Assembly: GCA_029990175.1 (NCBI GenBank)
Contig: JARKIP010000199.1
Coordinates: 372,001 to 436,000 of the forward strand
DNA from: Petunia secreta
Taxonomy: Eukaryota; Streptophyta; Magnoliopsida; Solanales; Solanaceae
Direction: 5' to 3'
DNA length: 64,000 bases
The position numbers were made by a program, and so were the translations under genes. The notes below the pieces were generated by a model, which searched no databases, was not told where the DNA came from, and saw nothing but the letters and a program-made list of their open reading frames with translations. This document shows, piece by piece, positions 55,202-64,000 of this stretch (its first letter is position 1; each line of letters starts with the position of its first letter).

Positions 55202-56383
55202 TCCTCCCCTTCTTGAGAAGATTTCATCCTCGAAATCGAGCCCTCCTCATCCTCCGAAGTTTGACCTACAACACAAGGAACTAAGTCAGCAACATTAAAG
55301 GTGTTGGACACGTTATACTCACCAGGGAGGTCGATCACGTAAGCATTGTTGTTGATCTTGGTAATTACTTGAAATGGACCGTCTCCTTGAGGAGCCAACT
55401 TTCCTTTCCTTTGGTTCGGGAAATGTTCCTTTCGGAAGTGAACCCAAACCCAATCTCCCTTCTTTAATTCCAACTTTTTACGCCCTTTGCTTTTCTTTGA
55501 TGCAACCTTTGCATAAGCTTCCTCGAGGTTCTTTTTCACCTTGGCATGCAACTCGATCAAGGCAGTGGCTCGCCGAGTACCTTCAAAATCAATAACAGAA
55601 TCTCGAGGCAATGGGGTTAAATCAAGTGGAATCAAAGGATTAAAACCATATACACATTCGAACGGGGTCATATTGATCATTCGATGCACCGTTCGATTGT
55701 ATGCAAACTCCATCATGGGCAAACGATCAGCCCAGTTTTCGACCTTGCCTTTGGTCATTGCTTGAAGCAATGATCCCAAGGTCTGGTTAACTACCTCGGT
55801 CTGTCCATCAGTCTGAGGATGGTGAGACGTCGAGAATAGTAATTTGGTGCAGAGGGCACCCCACAAACATTTCCAAAAATGACTCAAGAACTTTGAGTCT
55901 CGATCACTCACAATAGTACGAGGCACACCATGCAATTTCAACACATTAAAAATAAACAAGGTAGCTACATGTTGTGCATCATCACACTTTTTGCAAGGAA
56001 TAAAGTGAGCCATTTTTGAAAAATGGTCGACTACGACAAAGATGCTATCATGTCCACCCCCCGACCTCGGTAACCCCAACACAAAGTCCATGGATATATC
56101 TACCCAAGGTCGATCAGGCACATGCAATGGGGTATACAAACCATGAGGGTTGGACTTCGATTTAGCTTTCTTGCAAACGAGACAAGCGTTGCAAAGCTTT
56201 TCCACATCTCGTCGCATTTTTGGCCAATGGAACTGCTCGGTTAAGATACCAAGAATTTTGTCGACACCGAAGTATCCCATCAAGCCTCCGGAGTGAGCTT
56301 CTCGAACTAAGAGCTCTCTCCACAATGACACTGGCACACAAACCCTCCCATTCTTGAAGAGGTAGCCATCGGGCCACTGATAT
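54958..56383 (-). CDS. Element F integrase and C-terminal tail (partial, uninterrupted)
   Basis: This is the longest undamaged pol segment in the window; its N-terminal side is cut off by element G at 56383. Order: YQWPDGYLFKNGRV, H2C2 zinc finger (EAHSGGLMGYFGVDK ... CNACLVCKKAK), catalytic Asp in WVDISMDFVLGLP, second Asp in TIVSDRDSKF and Glu in HHPQTDGQTEVVNQ, so all three D,D,E residues are present. WVHFRKEHFPNQRKGKLAP and DGPFQVI follow, then a Glu/Asp linker. The last 81 codons lie in the LTR and carry PMTRSQAKLLHD. The enzyme inserts element cDNA in the nucleus. No stop occurs before 54958. Confidence 0.85.
55202..55225 (-). promoter_or_regulatory. Polypurine tract of element F
   Basis: On the minus strand TCTCAAGAAGGGGAGGA directly precedes TGATGC. 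It is almost identical to D and G and lies inside the pol reading frame. Confidence 0.75.
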
Positions 56384-57122
56384 TGATGCAACCCAAATTG
56401 CATCGAGACCATTCACTCGAAGTCAAGCCAAGGATATACACGACGCTCACCTACACTTGATTTGGAGAGGCATGAATGATATGAGCTCGGGAGAGGACTT
56501 AAAGACAATGCATTGGAGCTCAATCAATGTGCAAACTGGGCAGGAAACAGTGCAGGAAGCAGGGGAGCAAAACAGGGCAAAACAGGGGAACACCGGCTGA
56601 GCTTACTGCCTGAAGCTGAACTTTTGTTCTTCGCGATCGCGTGCACACCATCGTCGCGAAGGGGAATTATTTTGTCTTCGCCTTCGCGCCTTGTCTCGCG
56701 CGATCGCGCAACTCAGCGTTTAAGTGTGCCTCGCGATCGCGCATCGCGATGAACACTTGAGCAGCTGCGGACCAGAATGTAGGAAAACATTGTAAAGGGG
56801 TGTTATAAATACACCCCTCCCTCATTTATTGCTTTTTAGCTTACTTTGAACACAAAAACATTAATGAGCATTGCTCTTGAACCTTGTAATCATTTTGGCT
56901 TGAATCAATTGGATGAATCCAAGTTGCTCTTCAATCCGTCTCTGATCATTCTATTTGCTCGAGCCACGTGACTCTTGAGGATAGTTGCATAGCGTTAGGT
57001 GATTCTTGCCAATCGTTTGGGGTGTAACGGAACAAGTTCTTCGTTGCTACTCAAACTTTCGTGTGAGTCTCGTCTCGTTTCGTTTTTATCTCTTTATCGC
57101 TTTCGTATTTTCGATTGCATCA
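56384..57122 (+). repeat. Element G 5' LTR (739 bp)
   Basis: Starts TGATGCAACCCAAATTGC and ends TTCGATTGCATCA. It carries three palindromic CGCGATCGCG clusters between 56633 and 56750. Confidence 0.92.
56803..56810 (+). promoter_or_regulatory. TATA box of element G LTR
   Basis: TTATAAATACACCCC, also in the 3' LTR at about 63693-63700. About 60 bp downstream of the palindrome array. Confidence 0.6.
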
Positions 57123-57124
57123 GT

Positions 57125-57136
57125 TGGTATCAGAGC
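57125..57136 (+). promoter_or_regulatory. Primer binding site of element G (initiator tRNA-Met)
   Basis: TGGTATCAGAGC, two bases after the LTR; identical to that of element D. Confidence 0.85.
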
Positions 57137-58421
57137 AAGGCTAGGGTTGTGTTCTTACGAACCCTCGTCCTACTCTTCGTGCTTGTCATCGTTGTTTCAT
57201 GTTTATTTTCTTGTTCTTGTTCTTGTTATATTGAAAAAGAAGAAAAAAAAATTCAATAAAAAACTTGAAAAATCCAAAAATTTGGTAGGAATCTCTTGTT
57301 GTTACGATTTTGTTGGTGTCGATTATCGGAGATTGATTGTTTATGTAATCTCGACAATTGGGAACCAACAAAACACGTTTTGGAGTTGAAAATCAAAAGT
57401 TGGAAAATTTGAACCCTAGGTTGAGAATTTGCCAAAATTTGCTAGAACTCAATTGATGTTATGAATTCTTGTGTGTTTGGTATCGGGGTTTACTCCTTAT
57501 AGTTTTTCCGTTGTTTTGATATCACAATAACATCATTCGGAGTCTTGTAGTGAAAATCAAAAATTTGATTCTTGAAGGTCTTGAAATTTTTTGAAGAACT
57601 TGTCAAAAATCATTGAAACAAGTTGTTTGTTGGTTTTTTGTTTGGGTTGAACCAGTTGGGATTGTTTTATACAGTTGGGAACACCATTTGAAAGCCTGAA
57701 AATTGAAAACAAGTTGAATTTGAGTTGTTGGTGTGCCAAAACTGCAGTTTTCTGTCGAGTTTCTAGTTCTGCTGCACAGACCTGCGCGATCGCGCAGTGT
57801 CCCACGCGAAAGCGCCCAAAACAATTTTCCTTCATCGCGATCGCGCCCCAGTTCACGCGATCGCGAAGGGCACTGAATTTCAGAAAATCCTGAAGTGGGA
57901 CAGAATGTTCGCAAAGCTATCGTAACAGTTTCCAACCACCAAAACTCCCATAGCATCATCAAATATGGTGAGTTCCTAGATCACAAACCAAAATTCAACC
58001 AATTCCGAATCCGTATAGTGACGATTCGATCTTTGAACATTTGATTGCTTCACTTCCGGTTAGTACTTTGAGGGTAACACTTCTACCTAATTAGTACTAA
58101 TCCATTGTGCGAATAGGATCCTCGTGCCTATAAGGAGAGTAGAATTCAAAGAAGATTCGTAGTTAATTGTTTGGTTCAAGTGCGCACCAAATAGCTTAGC
58201 GTTTATCGAGTCCCATTGAATCCACTCTTCCCGAAGAGCATTTGGTTCTTGTATTTTGGTTTGATCATTGAGGAGGTTGCGCAACTACGAGGAGGCCATT
58301 GATCTCAAGCTTGTGAGCACCTAACCCAACTTGAGTGAACCCGAGCGACAAACAAAAGTAAGGGAGTGAGTGAGGATTTTTACTCTAATCTCTTTGCTTG
58401 TTTTTTATTGTTGTAGGTACA
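57137..58421 (+). other. Element G leader (5' untranslated region)
   Basis: Non-coding. A second group of CGCGATCGCG palindromes lies at 57783-57871. A splice acceptor-like TTTTTATTGTTGTAG sits six bases before the gag ATG, so the leader may contain an intron; a donor was not fixed. Confidence 0.65.
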
Positions 58422-61400
58422 ATGTCCAACGAAGGAGATGACACCACGAAAGATTCCTTGGCTACTATCCTTGCCAAATTGGATAGTATGAGCCTAAGGA
58501 TTGAGAACCTCGAGAAGGTGACTTCGAGTATCCAAACCAAGAAAGGGGCCTCGAGTGTCCAAGTTGAAGCCGGTGAAGGTACTTCAAGTTCCACCTTTAC
58601 CCCGGAACAAGTTGTTGAGTTGCTTAGACAACAACGGGTAAAGGAAGACCGTGAGAGTGATGAACAAGTGTTGGGCAATACCCAACGAGTGAGCATTCCT
58701 CACATAGTGGGAAATCCCCAAAGAAATGTTCCACTTCCCGGACCTATTCGACATGTTCAACCTCTTGAGCAAGTTGATCAAGCTCAAGAAGGGGAGGAGG
58801 GAGAGTATGGTGGTAGTGAATATGGGGCTCCTAATCCGAATGGGAGAGCCATGAATTGGGGTCGCAATGTGGATAGGGGTAGAGGCCGAGGTCGAGGGCC
58901 ACCCATAGGGTATGTTGGAGGGAATGCTAGGCGGGATTATGGTGGTTATGTGGATAACTTTGGGGGCCAACCGGAGCCGTACCAAGGGGGTCGAGAAAAT
59001 AACAACCTTAATAGTGTGAAGCTTACTATTCCTTCTTTCGAAGAGAGTAGTGACCCGGTGGAGTACATTGATTGGAAGTTGACCATCGAGCGAATATTTG
59101 ACACCAATGACATGAACGAGGAAAGGAAGGCCAAGTATGCCATATCTTCTTTTGAGTCCTTTGCTTCTACTTGGTGGGAGTCGGTCAAGCGGAGTAGAAG
59201 AAGAAATGCCATGGCTATCAATGTTACTTGGGGAGAATTGCTTCGAGTGATGGATGAGAAGTATTTGACCGAGCAATACCGTCATGCCCAATACAAACGC
59301 CTCTATGAGTTGAAGCAAGGGTACAAGACGGTTGGGGAGTACTTCAATGAGTTTGAGCAAATTCATATGACCCTAGACTTGGATTGGGAAGATAATGAGC
59401 CGGCCGAGATCCGTTTTAGAAGTGGTTTGAATCGAGACATAGCCTCTCAATTGAAGTTCCACAAGTATGACAACCACTATGACCTCTATGATGATGCGGT
59501 TGAAGCCGAGAAATGGCTCAAAGAGGAGAAGTCTGCTCGCTACAAGAGTAGCAATACTACTCCCATGAGTAAGCCAAAGGAGTGGAAGACTCCTACACCA
59601 AATGCAAGGTTTCCAAACACAAGTGGTACAATTGCTAGCAAAGATGTGAAGAAGCCTTATGAGAAGTCCACACCGCATATGGGAGGTAACTCTAAAACTC
59701 ACTTGAGCAATCCTATTTCTACTTCTACTCAATGCTATAGATGTAAGGGTTACGGACATCTTTCCAAAGATTGCCCAACCCGGAAAACTATGGTTGTAAT
59801 GGGTGAATTGGTGTATGAACAAGATAGTGAGCCCGAGGGTGAGGGAGTAGAGGGTGATGAGGAGGTTGATGAAGGGGAGGTTGCAATGGAGGATGATGAT
59901 GATGCCCATGCCTTCCTTGTTGTGAGGAGGAGTTTAGGAGCTATGTGTGTGGAGGATAGTGAAACCTTGCAAAGAGAGAACCTCTTCCATTCTAAATGCC
60001 GAGTCATGGGTCTCCTTTGTTCCATGATTATTGACTCGGGAAGTTGTGCCAATGTCATTAGCCAAATACTAGTTTCCCAATTGAAAATACCCACCTTAAA
60101 GCACCCAAGCCCTTACCATTTGCAATGGCTTAGTGAGTGTGGTGAATTGAGGGTGGTCAAACAATGCATGATCAAGTTCAAGATAGGGAACTATGTGGAT
60201 GAACACATGTTTGATGTTGTGCCCATGCAAGCATGCCACCTTCTCTTTGGAAGGCCATGGCAATTTGATCGACATGTGGTTCATGATGGCCGTGCCAACA
60301 GCTACACGGTGAAGCATGAAGGTAAAAAGTTTGTGCTCAAGCCCTTATCGCCCAAGCAAGTAAGTGATGATTACAAGCGCATGAGGAAATTGAGGGAAGC
60401 GGAAAAGGCTAAGTCGGTTGTTGAGACTAACCCTTTGGCCGAGAGCTTGGTGGTGGCTCCACCATCTTCTACCGGTGGCATTTGTGCCATGATGCAACCG
60501 GGTGAACTTTTGAGAGGAAATGATGGCGACAAACTACTCATTTGCCTAGTATACAAAGGTATGATTCTTACTTCCGAATTTGATTATTCTTCTAACCCTT
60601 TGCCTAGTGCTTTTGAAAATGTTTTGAAGGATTATGGGGACATGTTCCCGGATGAGATGCCCGATGGATTACCTCCCTTGAGGGGTATTGAACATCAAAT
60701 TGACTTTGTCCCGGGATCTCAAATCCCAAACAAGCCGGCATATAGAAGCAATCCCGAGGACACAAGGGAGTTGCAAAAGCAAGGGGATGAATTGCTTACC
60801 AAGGGCTTGGTGAGGGAGAGCTTGAGTCCATGTGCCGTACCCGTGATCCTTGTTCCAAAGAAGGATGGCACTTGGAGGATGTGTGTGGATTGTCGTGCGG
60901 TCAATAAGATTACTGTAAAGTATCGACATCCCATACCTCGTTTGGATGACATGTTAGATGAGCTTAGTGGTTCTAGCATCTTTTCGAAGATAGACCTTAG
61001 GTCCGGTTACCATCAAATCTGGATGAAACCCGGGGATGAATGGAAAACCGCATTCAAGACCAAGTTTGATCTATATGAATGGTTGGTCATGCCCTTTGGC
61101 CTTTCCACCGCACCTAGCACTTTCATGAGGCTAATGAACCATGTGCTAAAGCCACTCATCAACAAGTTTGTGGTCGTCTACTTTGACGATATATTGTTAT
61201 ATAGCAAATCAATAGACGACTATGTTGACCACTTAAGGCATGTGCTTGAAATTTTGACAGCCGAAAAGCTCTATGCTAATTTTAAGAAGTGCGCCTCTGG
61301 TGTTTAAAAGGTAGTCTTTCTTGGGTTTGCTGTGAGTTCCCAAGGAGTGGAGGTAGATGAGTCTAAGGTAGAGGCCATTCGTGATTGGCCTACTCCTACC

Positions 61401-63482
61401 ACCGTAACTCAAGTGAGGAGCTTTCATGGTCTTTCTAGCTTTTATAGGCGATTTGTGAAAGACTTTAGCTCCATTGCCGCCCCACTCACCGAGTTGGTAA
61501 AGAAAGACAAATCCTTTGTGTGGGGAGAGCCTCAAGAGAGAGCTTTCCAAGAATTGAAAAGTAGGTTGAGTACCGCCCCCTTGTTACAATTGCCCGACTT
61601 CGGGAAGGCTTTTGAGGTTGAATGTGATGCCTCGGGGGTGGGAATCGGGGGTGTTCTCATGCAAGAAGGGAAACCCGTCGCTTACTTTAGTGAGAAGTTG
61701 AAGGGCGCAACCTTGAATTACTCCACGTATGACAAGGAGTTGTATGCCCTCGTGAGAGCTCTAGCCCATTGGCAATACTATCTATGGCCTCGGGAATTTG
61801 TGATCAAGAGTGACCATGAGTCACTCAAACATCTAAGAGGCCAAGAAAAGTTGAACAAAAGGCATGCCAAGTGGGTGGAGTTCATTGAGTCATTCCCTTA
61901 TGTGATTCATTACAAAAAGGGTAAGGACAATGTTGTGGCCGATGCGCTTTCTAAAAAATTCGCTCTTGCCACCACTCTCGCTTCTAGACTTATGGGTTTT
62001 GAAAGCATCAAATCATTGTATGCTCATGACCCAAAGCTCAAGAGCACTCATGATGCTCTAGTGAGTGGGGAAAGAGTGGAGAAGTACCAATGGGTAGACG
62101 GCTACATTTTCAAGAATGGGAGAGTGTGTGTCCCCGAGTCCTCTTGGAGAGACGTGCTAGTTCAAGAAGCACATTGCGGGGGCATGATGGGTCACTTTGG
62201 GGTGGACAAGACTTTGGCCATACTTAAATAACAATTCCATTGGCCAAAAATGCGGCCTCTTGTGGAAAAGTTTTGCAATTCTTGCTTGGATTGCAAGAAG
62301 GCTAAGTCTAGATCCAACAACCATGGTTTATACACTCCTTTACCCATACCTACTAGTCCGTGGGTTGATCTTTCTATGGATTTTTTTATGGCCTTGCCCC
62401 GGACTAGAGGGGGACACGATAGCATTTATGTTGTCGTTGACCGTTTCTCCAAAATGGCTCACTTTATTCCGTGCAAAAAGACTAATGATGCATAACATGT
62501 AGCTTCCTTGTTTATTGATAATGTTTTGAAATTGCATGAGGTGCCTCGCACCATTGTTAGTGATAGGGACTCCAAGTTCCTTAGCCATTTTTGGAAGTGT
62601 TTGTGGGGTGCTCTTGGCACCAAGTTTCTTTTCTCCACGTCCCACCACCCTCAAACCGATGGGCAAACCGAGGTGGTGAACCGGACTTTGGGAGCCCTAT
62701 TTAGAGCTATGACCAAAGGAAAGGCCGGGACTTGGATTGATAAACTACCACTCATGGAGTTTGCATATAACCGCACTTTACATCGCATGATTGGCATGAC
62801 TCCATTCGAGTGTGTTTATGGTTTTAACCCTTTGATTCCTCTTGATCTTACCCCTTTGCCAAGGGATGTGGTTGTTGATTTTGAAGGTAAAGCTCGGGCC
62901 AAGGCATTGCTTGAACTTCATACCAAGGTGCGGAAAACTTTGGAGGAGGCCTATGAGAAGATAGCAACCAAGAAAAACAAGGGAAAAAAGAAGGTGGACT
63001 TTAAGAAGGGGGATTGGGTTTGGGTGCATTTCCGCAAGGAAAGGTTCCCCAACCAACGAAAAGGGAAATTGGCACCAAGGGGCGATGGTCCATTCCAAGT
63101 GTTGTCGAAGATCAACAACAATGCCTATGTGATAGATTTGTCCGGTGAGTACAACGTATAGACCACTTTCAATGTTAGTGACTTGACTTCTTTTGATGTA
63201 GGTGATGATACCTTGAAGGAGGACGCCTTAATTTCGAGGACGAAATCCTCTCAAGAAGGGGAGGATGATGCAACCCAAATTGCATCGAGACCATTCACTC
63301 GAAGTCAAGCCAAGGATATACACGACGCTCACCTACACTTGATTTGGAGAGGCATGAATGATATGAGCTCGGGAGAGGACTTAAAGACAATGCATTGGAG
63401 CTCAATCAATGTGCAAACTGGGCAGGAAACAGTGCAGGAAGCAGGGGAGCAAAACAGGGCAAAACAGGGGAACACCTGCTGA
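58422..63482 (+). pseudogene. Element G gag-pol polyprotein with four in-frame stops
   Basis: One frame of 1686 codons without any frameshift. In order: an N-terminal coiled region; an Arg/Gly-rich RGG-like stretch (about residues 147-190); gag core (from residue 197, KLTIPSFEESSDPVEYIDW, FESFASTWWESV, YKTVGEYFNEFEQI); zinc knuckle CYRCKGYGHLSKDC (residue 438); protease IDSGS (Asp 538) with PMQACHLLFGRPW; RT with VPKKDGTWRMCVDCRAVN and YFDD (residue 920); RNase H with VECDASGVGIGGVL, KSDHESLKHL and NVVADALSKK; integrase H2C2 finger, VDLSMDFFMALP, IVSDRDSKFL and HHPQTDGQTEVVNR. Stops: TAA 61305, TAA 62229, TAA 62493, TAG 63159. The tail (PFTRSQAKDIHDAHLHL) runs about 72 codons into the 3' LTR. 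It would make the particle, copy the RNA and integrate it. Confidence 0.9.
63234..63265 (+). promoter_or_regulatory. Polypurine tract of element G
   Basis: CGAGGACGAAATCCTCTC, then AAGAAGGGGAGGA directly before the 3' LTR. It lies within the gag-pol frame. Confidence 0.8.
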
Positions 63483-64000
63483 GCTTACTGCCTGAAGCTG
63501 AACTTTTGTTCTTCGCGATCGCGAAGCGATCGCGAAGGGGAATTATTTTGTCTTCGCCTTCGCGCCTTGTCTCGCGCGATCGCGCAACTCAGCGTTTAAG
63601 TGTGCCTCGCGATCGCATATATCTCTGCGCAATCGCGATGAATACTTGAGCAGCTGCGGACCAGAATGTAGGAAAACATTGTAAAGGGGTGTTATAAATA
63701 CACCCCTCCCTCATTTATTGCTTTTTAGCTTACTTTGAACACAAAAACATTAATGAGCATTGCTCTTGAACCTTGTAATCATTTTGGCTTGAATCAATTG
63801 GATGAATCCGAGTTGCTCTTCAATCCGTCTCTGATCATTCTATTTGCTCGAGCCACGTGACTCTTGAGGATAGTTGCATAGCGTTAGGTGATTCTTGCCA
63901 ATCGTTTGGGGTGTAACGGAACAAGTTCTTCGTTGCTACTTGAACTTTCATGTGAGTCTCGTCTCATTTTTATCTCTTTATCGCTTTCGTATTTTCGATT
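63266..64000 (+). repeat. Element G 3' LTR (735 bp visible, cut by window end)
   Basis: Starts TGATGCAACCCAAATTGC and matches the 5' LTR until the last visible bases (TTTTCGATT). The palindrome array (63513-63625) differs from the 5' copy by one short replacement and one insertion. About six more bases and a GATAT target copy are expected beyond the window. Confidence 0.9.

Larger units (their letters stand above)
54437..56383 (-). mobile_element. Element F: chromovirus (CRM-like) Ty3/gypsy LTR retrotransposon, 3' part, interrupted by element G
   Basis: Reads on the minus strand: integrase (56383 down to about 55205), PPT, 3' LTR (55201-54437). The rest of F should continue beyond the right end of G, outside the window. 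LTR type (TGATGC...CA), PPT and integrase resemble element G. Integrase motifs of the form DSIFVVVDHFSKMAHFIPC and TIVSDRDSKFLSHFWK fit CRM/Galadriel-type chromoviruses. The clade is from memory. Confidence 0.85.
56384..64000 (+). mobile_element. Element G: chromovirus (CRM-like) Ty3/gypsy LTR retrotransposon, almost complete
   Basis: 5' LTR 56384-57122, tRNA-Met primer site, leader, one gag-pol frame (58422-63482), PPT and 3' LTR from 63266, cut by the window about six bases before its end. The left target pentamer is GATAT (56379-56383), inside F's integrase. LTRs differ by few substitutions and two small changes in the palindrome array, so the insertion is recent, yet the gag-pol frame has four stops. 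Confidence 0.92.

Overview
This is nuclear DNA of a flowering plant and consists almost entirely of transposable elements. Evidence for a plant: Tat-type Ty3/gypsy elements with a second RNase H, chromoviruses primed by initiator tRNA-Met, a CACTA DNA transposon and a decayed pectin methylesterase. An RTE-type LINE 3' end of a form I associate with Solanaceae suggests an asterid, perhaps Solanaceae. That placement is from memory and is not proven. I see no intact host gene.

Layout. 1-3922 is AT-rich intergenic DNA with a Tat gag remnant (1-250) and a pectinesterase pseudogene (1500-2010). 3923-40648 is a 36.7-kb CACTA shell with matching terminal inverted repeats and a CCA target duplication, swollen by nested insertions. 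Inside it are: element A (4404-14275, 5'-truncated Tat element); exon-like CACTA interior (14276-16123); element B (16124-36247, Tat element with LTRs and an ACTAT duplication); and further CACTA interior with a 2.7-kb hairpin-rich minisatellite (37440-40145). Within B lie element C (from 18942, about 2.4-kb LTR, non-coding interior, 3' end lost), element D inside C (21365-26898, complete non-autonomous chromovirus-like element, AAGGT duplication), and a solo LTR, H (32836-33660), in an exon of B's antisense gene. 40649-43102 holds a second copy of the CACTA-flanking repeat and an RTE LINE fragment. Element E (43103-53667) is a Tat element without integrase, inserted in the LINE. Its 3' LTR is cut and joined to a second piece of antisense gene (53668-54436). 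Element F (minus strand, 54437-56383) interrupts that piece, and element G (56384 to the window end) interrupts F's integrase.

How the genes relate. A, B and E share one design: sense gag, protease, RT, RNase H, second RNase H and integrase (parts lost in each), then a spliced antisense gene with its own minus-strand TATA box, between pol and the 3' LTR. D, F, G and H form a second group with TGATGC...CA LTRs. Where the internal ends are visible, D, F and G share a PPT preceded by a GAGGAcGAAATC-type sequence, and D and G share a tRNA-Met primer site. F and G carry the enzymes. D keeps only a large protein with a dead protease-like fold, so it probably moved using proteins of an F/G-like partner.

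State. Every coding region has stops or frameshifts. Several hit catalytic codons by changes that look like CpG deamination. G has near-identical LTRs and is the youngest insertion that can be judged. Insertion order from nesting: CACTA, then A and B, then C and H in B, then D in C; separately LINE, E, rearrangement, F, G.
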